A stretch of DNA of 64,000 bases from JBCCOW01 sp039025855. GTDB taxonomy: Bacteria; Planctomycetota; Phycisphaerae; Phycisphaerales; Phycisphaeraceae. A program made the position numbers and the translations under genes. Shown one piece after another: positions 8,597 to 17,033 of the stretch. The notes below the pieces were generated by a model. It was not told the DNA's origin. It did no database searches and saw nothing but the letters and a program-made list of their open reading frames with translations. The stretch is taken from contig JBCCNL010000010.1 in NCBI GenBank assembly GCA_039025855.1, positions 17,443-81,442 on the forward strand, written 5' to 3'. Numbering within the stretch: position 1 is the stretch's first letter; the number at the start of each line of letters is the position of its first letter.

Positions 8597-9100
8597 TCAC
8601 GCGGCGGGGGAGATGGGTGGGGGGGTGTGGCGGAGGCGGTGGGTGGCGGAGAGGGCGGCGGCGACCTTGGCGGGGTCGGGCTTGGGGCAGACGTGGACGG
8701 TGGCGCGGAAGGCGGAGCCACGGGGGGCGTGGAGGGACTTGGCGGTGAGGGAGCCGGTGAGTTTGGGGCGGTGCTGGGGGTCGATGCGGACGGGGCCGAA
8801 GGCGGTGATGGAGCCGTTGAAGTGGCCGGCGAGGTGGAGTGAGCCGCAGACGAGCTTGCCGGTGAAGTGGGCGTCGGGGGGGAGCTCGACGTGGCCCATG
8901 GTGGAGAGCTCGCCGTGGTGGTGGCCGGCGAGGGAGACGTCCTCGAAGGCGAGGGGGTAGGTGCAGGTGGGGCAGCGGGCGGTGAGGGCCTTGCGGGAAA
9001 CGGTGAACTGGTGGGAGCAGTTGGGGCAGGCGACGTGGCGGAGCTCGCGCGGTCGTGGGCCGCGGGGTCGGAAGGCGGAGAGGGCGGGTTTCAGCGGCAT
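8597..9100 (-). CDS. Bactofilin-like protein with N-terminal zinc ribbon
   Basis: The 167-aa protein begins with a CPNC-x(13)-CPTC zinc-ribbon (about residues 23-43), followed by a run of short beta-helix turns (HGELSTMGHVELPPDAHFTGKLVCGSLHLAGHFNGSITAFG) of the bactofilin/polymer-forming cytoskeletal type. Bactofilins self-assemble into membrane-associated filaments without nucleotide. The ribbon fused in front is an uncommon arrangement and could recruit a partner or nucleic acid. A canonical bactofilin lies just upstream on the same strand. There is no clear Shine-Dalgarno; the CTAG repeat touches the start codon. Confidence 0.75.
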   Translation of the reverse strand: MPLKPALSAFRPRGPRPRELRHVACPNCSHQFTVSRKALTARCPTCTYPLAFEDVSLAGHHHGELSTMGHVELPPDAHFTGKLVCGSLHLAGHFNGSITAFGPVRIDPQHRPKLTGSLTAKSLHAPRGSAFRATVHVCPKPDPAKVAAALSATHRLRHTPPPISPAA

Positions 9101-9132
9101 GGAGCTGCTAGCTGTTAGAGCCTAGAGCCTAG
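9101..9132 (-). repeat. CTAG-rich dispersed repeat, copy 2
   Basis: Minus-strand reading CTAGGCTCTAGGCTCTAACAG continues into CTAGCAGCTCC and directly abuts the ATG at 9100. It is nearly identical to the copy at 40351-40382, which also precedes a start codon. Confidence 0.75.
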
Positions 9133-9159
9133 AAAAAACCCGGTCGCGGGGACCGGGTT
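9133..9159 (-). terminator. Intrinsic terminator downstream of the bactofilin at 9210
   Basis: AACCCGGTC and GACCGGGTT form a perfect 9-bp stem with a GCGGG loop, followed on the minus strand by a run of T (9133-9138). It would separate the two bactofilin transcripts, although the second gene starts only 32 bp further on. Confidence 0.85.
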
Positions 9160-9209
9160 GTGGGGCGGAGCGTTGGGAGACGCTAAGGGATACGGTTTAG
9201 TGGGTGGGG

Positions 9210-9785
9210 TCAGGCGGAGCCGTTGGAGATGGCCTGGCGGGCGGCGAGGACCTTCTGGCGGCGACGCTGGAGGACGGCGTTGACCGAGTTGGGGTTGGTT
9301 TGGATCGTTTGGGTTTGAGGGGCCGGTTCGGCGTCGGTCATCTCGGTGTAGGTCTCGACCATGGCGTCGGTCTCGGTGGCCTCGGGCATGTCGGTAGTAC
9401 TCGGCGTGACCGCGTCGATGGCGTCGGCGAAGGCTTCGGTGGCGACGGCGATGGCCTTGGGCCCGATGCAGACGTCGCCCTGGAAGGTGGCGCCTTCGAC
9501 GACGTTGAGCCGGCCGGTGTAGAGCTGGCCTTCGAGGTTGGCCCCGGGGAGGAGGTCGGCGCCCTCTTCGGCGATGACGTCGGCCTTGGCGTGGCCGGCG
9601 AGGCGGAGGGTGCCGACGATGAGGGTGCCTTCGACGCGGGCAGAGTCGGTCAGCTCGAGGGTGCCGGAGACGCGGAGGGTGCCCTGGAAGGTGCCCATGA
9701 TGACGGCGTCGTTATCGAGGTTGAGCTCGCCGGAGATCTTGCAGTCCGGGCCGAGGATGGTCTTGTTTCGGGTGGGTTCGGGCAT
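9210..9785 (-). CDS. Bactofilin family cytoskeletal protein
   Basis: The 191-aa protein contains the bactofilin beta-helix (about 8-110): KTILGPDCKISGELNLDNDA, GTFQGTLRVSGTLELTDSARVEGTL and GQLYTGRLNVVEGATFQGDV are successive turns. It is followed by a threonine/glutamate-rich disordered tail and a basic C-terminal segment (LQRRRQKVLAAR). The ATG at 9785 is chosen because the beta-helix starts right after it and a GAAGG-like site precedes it; the frame is open further upstream but without family similarity. Confidence 0.85.
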   Translation of the reverse strand: MPEPTRNKTILGPDCKISGELNLDNDAVIMGTFQGTLRVSGTLELTDSARVEGTLIVGTLRLAGHAKADVIAEEGADLLPGANLEGQLYTGRLNVVEGATFQGDVCIGPKAIAVATEAFADAIDAVTPSTTDMPEATETDAMVETYTEMTDAEPAPQTQTIQTNPNSVNAVLQRRRQKVLAARQAISNGSA

Positions 9786-9963
9786 GGTCAAAGCCTTCGC
9801 GTATGGGGGTCCAACAGGGGTCAATGGATGCCGGGGTGATGCGTGCCGCGGCCGGGAAGACATCGGTCAGACGGCGGGCGCATCAAGAACAAAGCCGCGG
9901 CGGGCGTCGTGCGGCATGAGGGGTGGTTTTTTCGGACGTGGGGGTTGGGTTGGTGGCGGCACG

Positions 9964-9990
9964 ACCCACGAACAGTGTCCGTGGGCTTCT
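9964..9990 (+). repeat. Palindromic repeat family A, copy 2
   Basis: CCCACG and CGTGGG arms with an ACAGTGT-containing loop, followed by CTTCT. This is the least perfect of the four copies. It ends 7 bp from the stop codon of the oxidoreductase gene. Confidence 0.65.
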
Positions 9991-9997
9991 TGAATGG

Positions 9998-10987
9998 TTA
10001 GTCGAACTCGGCGGTGAGGGCGATCTTGCCGAGGGTTCGGCCGGACTCTTGCTGGGCGTGGGCGGCGGCGAGGTCGGCCATGGGGAAGGTGTGGGAGACG
10101 ATGGGCTTGAGGGTGCCGCTGGCGACCATGTCGGCGGTGTCGCGGAGGATCTGGCTGTGGTGCTGGGGGTTGAGGCCGTGCATGTTGGCGATGCCCATGA
10201 ACTCGAGGTGGAGGGTGGCGGACTTGTACTTGAGGGAATCGACAGGGGCGTCCTGCGGGACATTGACGATGGTGACGAGCTGGCCCTGGAGCCCGACGGC
10301 TTGGAGGGACTTGGTGAAGGTGTCGCCGCCGACGGTGTCGTAGACGACGGGCAGGCCGTGGCCGTCGGGGGACTCTTCAAGGGCGGCTTCGACAAAGTCT
10401 TCTTCTTGGTAGTTGATGACGCGGTCTGCGCCGAGTTGCTTGCAGAGTTCGATGGACTCGGGTCGGCCGGCGGTGGTGAGGACGCGGCAGCCCTGGGCCT
10501 TGGCGAGCTGGATGGCGACGTGGCCAACGCCGCCGGCGCCGGCGTGGATGAGGACGGTTTGGCCGGACTGGATGCGGGCGCGGTCGTGGAGCGATTCCCA
10601 GGCGGTGAGGACCACGAGGGGGAGGGCGGCGGCTTCTTCGTAGGAGAGGGAGGGCGGCTTGGGCGCGGTGGTGCGGGCGTCGAGGAGGACGAACTCGGCG
10701 TTGGAGCCGTTGCGGCCGATGGAGGGTGAGCCGTAGACGGGATCGCCCTCGCCGAAGCCTTGGACTTCTGGTCCCATGTCGGCGACGGTGCCGGCGACGT
10801 CGTAACCAAGGATGAGGGGCAGCGGGAGGTTGGCGAAGTTGGAGTTGCGGATTTTGTAATCGACGGGGTTGCAGGCGGCGGCCTCGACCTTGACGAGCAG
10901 GTCGTGGGGTCCGGGCTTGGGCGTGGGGGCGTCGTAGGGCTGGAGGACGGAGGCGTCGCCGGGGGTGTGGAGTGCGATGGATTTCAT
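9998..10987 (-). CDS. NADPH:quinone oxidoreductase / zinc-independent MDR protein
   Basis: The 329-aa protein is a medium-chain dehydrogenase/reductase of the quinone-oxidoreductase branch. The N-terminal GroES-like domain (KVEAAACNPVDYKIR, GYDVAGTVADMG) lacks the Cys/His zinc ligands of alcohol dehydrogenases. The Rossmann domain carries LIHAGAGGVGHVAIQLAKAQG (about residues 145-165), the AxxGVG nucleotide loop of NADPH-dependent members. It probably reduces quinones or enones in the cytoplasm. It is transcribed alone; the gene upstream has its own -10-like box. Confidence 0.9.
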   Translation of the reverse strand: MKSIALHTPGDASVLQPYDAPTPKPGPHDLLVKVEAAACNPVDYKIRNSNFANLPLPLILGYDVAGTVADMGPEVQGFGEGDPVYGSPSIGRNGSNAEFVLLDARTTAPKPPSLSYEEAAALPLVVLTAWESLHDRARIQSGQTVLIHAGAGGVGHVAIQLAKAQGCRVLTTAGRPESIELCKQLGADRVINYQEEDFVEAALEESPDGHGLPVVYDTVGGDTFTKSLQAVGLQGQLVTIVNVPQDAPVDSLKYKSATLHLEFMGIANMHGLNPQHHSQILRDTADMVASGTLKPIVSHTFPMADLAAAHAQQESGRTLGKIALTAEFD

Positions 10988-11020
10988 TCGTGACGGGAAG
11001 AGAGAGGTGATGTGGTCGTT

Positions 11021-12523
11021 TTAGCTGCCTTCGCCCACGGGGGCGCGGCCGGGTGGGGGGGCGTCGAGGAGGAGGTAAAGGACGTTGTCGGTGAAGCCGG
11101 GGTCGCGGGTGAGGCCGAGGTGGTCGGTGAAGAGGAAGTGGACGGCGGCCCAGTCGATGGGGGAGCGGACGATGGGGCGGAAGGCGTCGGGCGGGTCGCC
11201 CTGTCGGGTGTCGGCGAGGGCGGAGTACCGGGCGACGGTGGCGTCGCCGGGCTGGGAATTGATGAGTGAGACGCGGCCGGCGGGGTTGATGCGGGCGGCG
11301 GTGGGGGTGGGGACGGCGTCGCCGGCGAAGAGTCGGAGGTCGAGGGTGTCGGGGCGTTGGGCGGGGCGGTCGAGGGATTGGTGGAAACGGCGGGCGTTGT
11401 TGAGGGCCTTGGCGAGCTGGTCTTGGGCGATGGCGAGGCGGGCGGCGCGGTCGGGGGCGTCGGGCATGAGGTACTGGAGGAAGCGGTCCTGGTCGGGATC
11501 GAGGAGTCCCCACTGATACTCGGCCCAGACCGCAGGGTCGAGCGGGTCGAGCCCGAAGTGCGTCGGCAGGACGCTGTCGTTGGCGTTGGGCTTGGGTGGG
11601 ATCAGGACGGCGTCGGTCTGTCGGGGCAGGAGTTGGTAGACGCCGGGCATGGTGCCGAGGAGGGCGGGGGCGTATCGGGGGAGGATGACCGAGAGCTTGG
11701 AGCCCTGGGTGAGGTCTTCGAGTGCGAAGATGGACCCGAGGTTGGGGGTGCCAACGAGGATGGCGCGGCGGACGTGTTTGGCGCCGGCCCAGTTGAGGTC
11801 GGGAAGGGGGCCATCGTCGCCGAGGGGTTGGTCGCCGTGACGGAGGTAGTAGCGGGTGACGAGCCCGCCCATGGAGTGGGCGACGATGTCGAACTTGACG
11901 TCGCGTTCGATGCCGAAGCGGGCTTTGAGCTCGGCCTCGACGAAGGCCTTTTTTTCGAGGATGAAGTTGTGGAGCTTGGCGGCGTTCTCGGCGTTGCTGC
12001 GTCGCCAGTCGTAGTCGAACTGGAAGCAGGTGAAGTGGGCGTCGCCGTAGTCGATGGCGTTCATGCCGAGGAGCTGGTCGCGGAAGCCGCCGACGCCGAG
12101 GGTGGCGAGGATGTCGGCGTAGGCGGTGATGTTGAGGTTGACGACGCCGAGGGAGATGCGGAGGGTGTCGAGTGCGCCGTCGGGCTGGATGTTGTCGGTG
12201 AGCTGGTCGAGGGGGACGCCGGGTCGCATGGGGAGGGCGATGCGGCGGGCGCCGTCGGGGGTTCCGGGGTTGACCAGTTCGCCGGTGAAGGCACCCCAGA
12301 CGAGGGTGCCGTCGGCATCGCGGAGCTTGGAGCCGAGGATGCCGGGGATGACGATGACGGGGGTGCGGTCGGCGTCGTAGAACTGGGCGGCCTGGTTGTA
12401 GAGCCCGCCGAGGTCGGGGGCCTGCGGGCCGCGGGCACAGCCGGCGATGGCGAGCAGGAGGGCGGCGGCGAGTGCGAAGAGGCCGGGGCGTTTGAGGATG
12501 AGCCGTGTGGGAGCGATGGGCAT
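11021..12523 (-). CDS. Lipoprotein lipase/acyltransferase (LCAT-like alpha/beta hydrolase)
   Basis: The 500-aa protein starts with a lipoprotein signal peptide ending in LLAIAGC, so it is probably anchored to a membrane by lipidated Cys. The hydrolase core shows the LCAT-type entry VIVIPGILGSKLRDADG and the nucleophile elbow VAHSMGGLVTRYYLRH (Ser in GHSMG-like AHSMG), followed by the VGTPNLGSIFALED loop. This family hydrolyses or transfers acyl groups of phospholipids or sterols. The ATG at 12523 is chosen for the signal peptide; TACACT lies 9 nt before it. Confidence 0.85.
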   Translation of the reverse strand: MPIAPTRLILKRPGLFALAAALLLAIAGCARGPQAPDLGGLYNQAAQFYDADRTPVIVIPGILGSKLRDADGTLVWGAFTGELVNPGTPDGARRIALPMRPGVPLDQLTDNIQPDGALDTLRISLGVVNLNITAYADILATLGVGGFRDQLLGMNAIDYGDAHFTCFQFDYDWRRSNAENAAKLHNFILEKKAFVEAELKARFGIERDVKFDIVAHSMGGLVTRYYLRHGDQPLGDDGPLPDLNWAGAKHVRRAILVGTPNLGSIFALEDLTQGSKLSVILPRYAPALLGTMPGVYQLLPRQTDAVLIPPKPNANDSVLPTHFGLDPLDPAVWAEYQWGLLDPDQDRFLQYLMPDAPDRAARLAIAQDQLAKALNNARRFHQSLDRPAQRPDTLDLRLFAGDAVPTPTAARINPAGRVSLINSQPGDATVARYSALADTRQGDPPDAFRPIVRSPIDWAAVHFLFTDHLGLTRDPGFTDNVLYLLLDAPPPGRAPVGEGS

Positions 12524-12616
12524 GAGCCACGAAGTGTACCGCCGCGGGGTTGCGGGCCGGGGGGGGGGCGTTAGACTCGCCGGTCCGACTGAAACCCCCA
12601 CTTCGAGGAACCTGCT

Positions 12617-13411
12617 ATGTCCACCCAGATCGCCGCTCAGATGTACACCCTCCGCGACCACTGTGCGACGCCGAGCGATATCGCGGCGACGTGTGCGAAG
12701 CTGAAGGAGATGGGATTCGGGGCGATCCAGGCGTCGGCGGCGGGCTTCGCGACGATCGAAGCTTCCGAACTGAAGACGATCCTGGACGATACGGGCATGG
12801 TCTGCTGTGCGACGCACTTCGGGCTGGACAAGCTCGAAAATGTCGAGGCGAGCGTGGCGTATCACGAGACGATTGGCTGCGGGCTCACCGCGATCGGTGG
12901 GTTCGGCTTCGGCGGGTCGACCGAGCAGGACTGGGTTGACTTTGTGCAGAAGTACAACGCGTTGGCCAAGCGGTATGCGGAGACGTCATTGCGTCTGGGG
13001 TATCACAACCATAGCCACGAGTTTTCGCCGTTCGGGCTCGCCGATGAGCCGGCGAAGATCGACCCGAACAAGACGCCCTACGCGATGCTGGAGAAGGACG
13101 GTGACGCCGCGGTCTGGATGGAGGTCGACACCTACTGGGTCGCCCACGGCGGCGGTGATCCGGCGGACTGGATCAAGCGTTTTGCGGGCCGTGTCCCCGC
13201 GATCCACGTGAAAGACATGACCGTCACGGCCGGCCGTGAACACAAGATGTGCGAGGTCGGGCTCGGCAACCTGAACTGGCCGGCGATCCTTGAGGCAGCC
13301 AAGGCGGCGGGGACGCAGTGGTACATCGTCGAACGGGACAGCGGCGATCTCGATCCGTTCGAGTCGCTGAAGATCAGCCTGGAGAATCTGAAGTCGTGGG
13401 GGTTGGAGTAG
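12617..13411 (+). CDS. Sugar phosphate isomerase/epimerase (xylose isomerase-like TIM barrel)
   Basis: The 264-aa protein has the AP endonuclease 2/xylose isomerase-like barrel: MYTLRDHC at the N-terminus, LRLGYHNHSHEF (about 130) and WMEVDTYWVAHGGGDP and IHVKDM, which carry the metal-binding His, Glu, Asp and His. Members isomerise or epimerise sugars, inositols or keto-sugars, and in Planctomycetes often sit beside DUF1080 and Gfo/Idh/MocA genes. GAGGAA 7 nt before the ATG supports the start, and TAGACT about 40 nt upstream may be the -10 box. The specific substrate is unknown. Confidence 0.85.
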   Translation: MSTQIAAQMYTLRDHCATPSDIAATCAKLKEMGFGAIQASAAGFATIEASELKTILDDTGMVCCATHFGLDKLENVEASVAYHETIGCGLTAIGGFGFGGSTEQDWVDFVQKYNALAKRYAETSLRLGYHNHSHEFSPFGLADEPAKIDPNKTPYAMLEKDGDAAVWMEVDTYWVAHGGGDPADWIKRFAGRVPAIHVKDMTVTAGREHKMCEVGLGNLNWPAILEAAKAAGTQWYIVERDSGDLDPFESLKISLENLKSWGLE

Positions 13412-13419
13412 GCGGCGGT

Positions 13420-13989
13420 TCAGGTTGTGTTTGCGAGGTTGACATTCGGTGCGAGGCGTTGGCCGGCGTCGCGGACTTCGAAGTATTCGGCCTGTTTGAA
13501 GCCGAAGGCGTGGGCGATGATTGAGCTGGGGAAGGCTTGGCAGCGGACATTGAAGTCGCGGACGTTGGCGTTATAGAACCGGCGGGCGCGTTGGATGCGG
13601 TTTTCGGTCTCGGCCAGTTCGTGTTGGAGTTCGAGGAAGTTCCGGCTAGCCTTGAGGTCGGGGTAAGCCTCGACGCGAATGAACAGGCGGTCGAGAGCGG
13701 CGATGAGCTCGTCTTCGTCGCGGGCCTGGTGGGCGGGTCCATCGTGGGGGCGGTCGGCGGCGGCGCGGGCGGCGGTGACGCGTTCGAGGACCTCGCTTTC
13801 GTGGGCGGCGTAGCCCTTGACGGTTTCGACGAGGTTGGGGATGAGGTTGTGCCGGCGTTTGAGCTCGGTGTCGACATCGGACCAGGACTCGCGGACGTGT
13901 TGGCGGAGCCGGACGAAGCCGTTGTAAGTCCCGATCAGCCAGGTCAGGATCAGTAAGACCACCACGCCGGCGATAATCAATCCAACCAT
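13420..13989 (-). CDS. lemA: LemA family protein
   Basis: The 189-aa product shows the LemA pattern: one N-terminal membrane segment (IIAGVVVLLILTWLIGTYN), then RQHVRESWSDVDTELKRRHNLIPNLVETVKGYAAHE and FYNANVRDFNVRCQAFPSSIIAHAFGF. The protein is a helical-bundle membrane protein of unknown biochemical role. Its start overlaps the end of the next gene upstream by 13 bp, so the two form an operon. Confidence 0.92.
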   Translation of the reverse strand: MVGLIIAGVVVLLILTWLIGTYNGFVRLRQHVRESWSDVDTELKRRHNLIPNLVETVKGYAAHESEVLERVTAARAAADRPHDGPAHQARDEDELIAALDRLFIRVEAYPDLKASRNFLELQHELAETENRIQRARRFYNANVRDFNVRCQAFPSSIIAHAFGFKQAEYFEVRDAGQRLAPNVNLANTT

Positions 13990-14681
13990 GTCTGGGCCTC
14001 CAACTGCTGACGGACAACGCCTTGCGGGATGCGATCGAGGAAGCCGTCGGCGACGGCGAGGACGCTGTCGATCTGTTCGGGCTTCCAGACCCGGCCGTTG
14101 GTGATCAAGAGGTGATCGTCTTCGGCTTCGAGTGTGTGACGGGTGGGTTGGTCGAGGAGGAACTCCATGGTGGTGGGGGGGATCATGTCGTAGGCGAGTC
14201 GGCGGTCACGACACTTGACCGCGAAGCGTCGGGAAAACTCGGCAGACTCGAAGTCGATGTCATCGAACCCGAAGAACGACTTCAATTTGTCGAACAGGCC
14301 TTCGGGCCGGATGAGCAGCTCGGGCATGGTGAACGGGAGGGTGAGCAGGGCGGCGGAGAAGTGATGATGGTTGGTGCGGGTCCGGCCTTTGCTGTCGGTC
14401 GAGGTGGTCTGGTAGTGATAGCGGAAGACCATAACGTGCCGGTTGTCATAGGACCCGGTGAAGATTTCGTAGGCGTAGCGGTTAGAGCCCTGGCGGAGGA
14501 TCTTGAATTGGGGGAAGCGGTTTTCGAAGCGTTTGTCCTTGTCGAGGTCGAGGTGCCAGCCGCGCCGGTCGGCCCATAGCTGGAGCGCTTCCAGGCGACG
14601 CTTGTTGTGGCGTGCGCTGATGATCCCGACGATCACCAGGACGATGATGGCGAAAGGGATGATGACGATCACCTGACTCAT
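13977..14681 (-). CDS. LemA-linked membrane protein of unknown function
   Basis: The 234-aa protein has an N-terminal membrane segment (VIVIIPFAIIVLVIVGII) and a soluble part with ALQLWADRRGWHLD, a FRYHYQTTSTDSKGRTRTNHHHF strand pair and ELLIRPEGLFDKLKSFFGFDDIDFESAEFSRRF. This resembles the DUF3137-type proteins often found with LemA, but I cannot name a function. The ATG at 14681 is preferred over an upstream start because it begins the membrane segment; TATAAC lies 6 nt before it. It overlaps lemA by 13 bp and would be co-translated. Confidence 0.7.
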   Translation of the reverse strand: MSQVIVIIPFAIIVLVIVGIISARHNKRRLEALQLWADRRGWHLDLDKDKRFENRFPQFKILRQGSNRYAYEIFTGSYDNRHVMVFRYHYQTTSTDSKGRTRTNHHHFSAALLTLPFTMPELLIRPEGLFDKLKSFFGFDDIDFESAEFSRRFAVKCRDRRLAYDMIPPTTMEFLLDQPTRHTLEAEDDHLLITNGRVWKPEQIDSVLAVADGFLDRIPQGVVRQQLEAQTWLD

Positions 14682-14744
14682 GGCGTGGTTATAGCAGGGC
14701 GGTGGGGCCGTCCCTTGCAAGATGGGGCGTGATTCGCAGAAGTG

Positions 14745-15680
14745 CTAAGGCCAGACAACGAGTTCGCGTTCGAGGGAGACGTCGTGGGTGTCCTGGACGA
14801 CGGTGGCGACGTGGTCGAGGAGGGTGAGGACGTCGTCGGCGGAGCCGTTGGGGGCGGCGGAGATGAAGTTGGCGTGGAGGTCGGAGACGGTGGCGGAGCC
14901 GACGGTGTGTCCCTTGAGGCCGGCCTCGTCGATGAGCTGGCCTGCGCCGCGGCCGTCGGCGGCGGGCTGGTCGTCGGAGTTGGGGTTTTTGAAGCAGCAG
15001 CCGGCGGTGTGTTCGCTCATGGGCTGGGTGGTCTTTTTATAGAACCAGATTTCCTTGAGCCGCTTCATGAGGGGCTCGGGGTCTTCGGGGGTGAGCTGGA
15101 AGGTGGCTTCGAGGATAAAGGGGGCGTGGATGTTGGACTTGCGGTATTGGAAGTCGAGGTCGTCGCGGTCGCGGGTGTAGGTCTGCCCGGTCGCGGCCAT
15201 GACCTGGACGGAGGCGACGGCGGAGCCGATGTCGCCGAAGGCCCCGCCGGCGTTCATGCGGAGGGCACCGCCGACGGTGGCGGGGATGCCGGCGATGTGG
15301 ACGAGGCCGTCGAGGCCTGCTTTGGCAGACTGGGTGACGAGCTTGAACAGGTCGTAGCCTGCGCCGACGGTGATCGTGGCGGCGTCGGTGTCGATGGAGA
15401 GTTGTTGCCAGGCGGGGTCGTCGAGCTTGACGACGACGCCAGGGACGCCGGCGTCACGGACCAGGAGGTTGGCGCCGGCACCGAGGACGTAGAGCGGGAC
15501 GCTGTGCTCACGGCAGCGGCTCACGAGGGACGCGAGCTGAGCGGTGGAGCGCGGTCGGGCTAGGACCTCGGCGTGCCCGCCGACGCCGTACCAGGTGAGC
15601 GGCCCGAGGGGGGCGTCGCGCTCGATGGGGAGGTCGAGGTCGGCGAGCAGGTCGGCGGGCGAAGACGGTGAGGCGGGCAT
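14745..15680 (-). CDS. murB: UDP-N-acetylenolpyruvoylglucosamine reductase
   Basis: The 311-aa protein is MurB, the FAD/NADPH enzyme that makes UDP-MurNAc for peptidoglycan. FAD-binding elements are visible: TWYGVGGHAEVLARP, LGAGANLLVRDAGVPG, AGIPATVGGALRMNAGGAFGDIG. The C-terminal region has TAGCCFKNP and GSATVSDLHANF. The usual catalytic Ser of the AGSxFKNP motif is Cys here. TACACT at 15687-15692 (minus) lies exactly 6 nt before the ATG at 15680. The divergent M20 gene uses the same short intergenic region. Confidence 0.93.
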   Translation of the reverse strand: MPASPSSPADLLADLDLPIERDAPLGPLTWYGVGGHAEVLARPRSTAQLASLVSRCREHSVPLYVLGAGANLLVRDAGVPGVVVKLDDPAWQQLSIDTDAATITVGAGYDLFKLVTQSAKAGLDGLVHIAGIPATVGGALRMNAGGAFGDIGSAVASVQVMAATGQTYTRDRDDLDFQYRKSNIHAPFILEATFQLTPEDPEPLMKRLKEIWFYKKTTQPMSEHTAGCCFKNPNSDDQPAADGRGAGQLIDEAGLKGHTVGSATVSDLHANFISAAPNGSADDVLTLLDHVATVVQDTHDVSLERELVVWP

Positions 15681-15686
15681 CGTCGG

Positions 15687-15692
15687 AGTGTA
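15687..15692 (-). promoter_or_regulatory. -10-like TACACT, 6 nt before murB start
   Basis: TANNNT hexamer spaced 6 nt from ATG with no Shine-Dalgarno, suggesting a leaderless murB mRNA. Confidence 0.6.
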
Positions 15693-15743
15693 TCGGGGCG
15701 GAGCGGGTTGAGGCTTGAGCCGTGGTGGCGAGAGTCGGCGGGT

Positions 15744-15749
15744 TATGCT
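15744..15749 (+). promoter_or_regulatory. -10-like TATGCT, 6 nt before M20 gene start
   Basis: Same spacing and same lack of a Shine-Dalgarno sequence as the other TANNNT boxes in this window. It fixes the ATG at 15756. Confidence 0.55.
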
Positions 15750-15755
15750 GCCCGG

Positions 15756-16985
15756 ATGGCCTCTGCGGTGTTGGACCAGGCGTTGACGGATCGGGTGGTG
15801 GGTTGGCGGCATGACCTGCACGCGCACCCGGAATTGATGTACGAAGAGCGTTATGCGTCAGGGCTGGTGCAGCGGGAGCTTGGGCGGATCGGTGTGCCGT
15901 TTGAGGCGGGGTTGGCGGAGACGGGGGTGATCGGGTGGATCGTGGGCAAGCGGCACGGGGAGGCGGAGCGGTCGCGTGGGATTGGGTTGCGGGCGGATAT
16001 GGATGCGCTGCCGATCCTTGAGGCGACGGGGCTGGCGTACACGTCGGTGAACGAGGGGGTGATGCACGCGTGTGGGCACGACGGGCACACAGCGGCGTTG
16101 CTGGGTGCGGCGGAGGTGTTGTGGGGGATGCGGGAGGAGCTGCCGCGGCCGGTGAAGCTGGTGTTTCAGCCTGCGGAGGAGGGGGGCGCGGGGGCGAAGC
16201 GGCTGATCGAGGCGGGGGCGTTGGATGCGGAGGTGGGCGGGGTCAGGGTGACGGAGATGTACGGGCTGCACGGGTGGCCGGAGTCGGAGGTGGGGACGTG
16301 GGCGAGTCGGGCGGGTGCGTTGCTGGCGGCGACGGACGAGGTGCGGGTGGTGGTGCGGGGGAAAGGGGGGCACGCGGCGGTGCCGCACCTGTCGAACGAC
16401 CCGGTGCCGGCGGCGGCGGCGTTGGTGTTGGCGGCGCAGAGCTTGGTGAGCCGGCGGGTGCCGTCGGCGGATCAGGCGGTGCTGTCGATCACGCAGCTTC
16501 GGGCGGGGGTGGGTGACGGGTCGGCGACGAACGTGATCCCGGATACGGCGGAGCTGGCGGGGACGCTGCGGACGCTGACGCCGGCGGTGCGGGAGCAGGT
16601 GGTGGCGGAGCTGCGGGCGATGGCGGAGGGGGTGGCGGCGGCGCACGGGTGCTCGGCCGAGTTTGTGCACGAGCCCGGCTATCCGGTGACGATGAACGAC
16701 GCGGGGGCGACGGCGTATGCGACGGCGTGTGCGGAGCGGGTGCTTGGTGGGGTGGGTGAAGGGTGTGTGTTGGAGGTGCCTGAGCCGATCATGGGCGGTG
16801 AGGACTTTTCGTATTACAGCGGGGTGATGCCGACCAATTTCGGGTTTGTAGGGCTTCGGCCGGCGGGGCAGGAGAGTTATGCGGGGCTGCACACGCCGGG
16901 GTTTGATTTCAACGATGACGCGTTGCCGGTCGCGGTGGGGTTGTTGGTGGAGTTTGCGCGGGTTGGTGGGCTGAGCGAGGGGTGA
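15756..16985 (+). CDS. M20D family amidohydrolase/aminoacylase
   Basis: The 409-aa metallohydrolase has the M20D motifs in order: RHDLHAHPELMYEE (about 15-28), MHACGHDGHTAALLGAAEVL (about 99-118), PAEEGGAGAKRLIEAG (about 143), LHGWPESEVGT (about 170), the dimerisation-domain GKGGHAAVPHLSNDPVPAAA, and MGGEDFSYYSG near the C-terminus. These give the metal-binding Cys, His and Glu residues. Such enzymes remove acyl or amide groups from N-acyl amino acids, hippurate or indole-acetyl conjugates; the substrate is not predictable here. The third-position G bias is strong. No operon partner. Confidence 0.9.
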   Translation: MASAVLDQALTDRVVGWRHDLHAHPELMYEERYASGLVQRELGRIGVPFEAGLAETGVIGWIVGKRHGEAERSRGIGLRADMDALPILEATGLAYTSVNEGVMHACGHDGHTAALLGAAEVLWGMREELPRPVKLVFQPAEEGGAGAKRLIEAGALDAEVGGVRVTEMYGLHGWPESEVGTWASRAGALLAATDEVRVVVRGKGGHAAVPHLSNDPVPAAAALVLAAQSLVSRRVPSADQAVLSITQLRAGVGDGSATNVIPDTAELAGTLRTLTPAVREQVVAELRAMAEGVAAAHGCSAEFVHEPGYPVTMNDAGATAYATACAERVLGGVGEGCVLEVPEPIMGGEDFSYYSGVMPTNFGFVGLRPAGQESYAGLHTPGFDFNDDALPVAVGLLVEFARVGGLSEG

Positions 16986-17000
16986 TGGCGGCTTGGCCGC

Positions 17001-17013
17001 GTCGCGTAGCGAC
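17001..17013. repeat. Short GTCGC/GCGAC palindrome
   Basis: GTCGC and GCGAC arms around GTA between two convergent genes. The core matches the palindrome at 58077-58090 and may be a fragment of a dispersed element or a weak bidirectional terminator. Confidence 0.4.
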
Positions 17014-17033
17014 CCGGTTATTGGGTCATGGTG

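Noticed and set aside
10377..12530. 717-residue open frame across the oxidoreductase and lipase genes (minus strand)
   Set aside because: It is very rich in Arg, Pro and His, has no domain and overlaps two well-supported genes in another frame. It is a GC-driven shadow.
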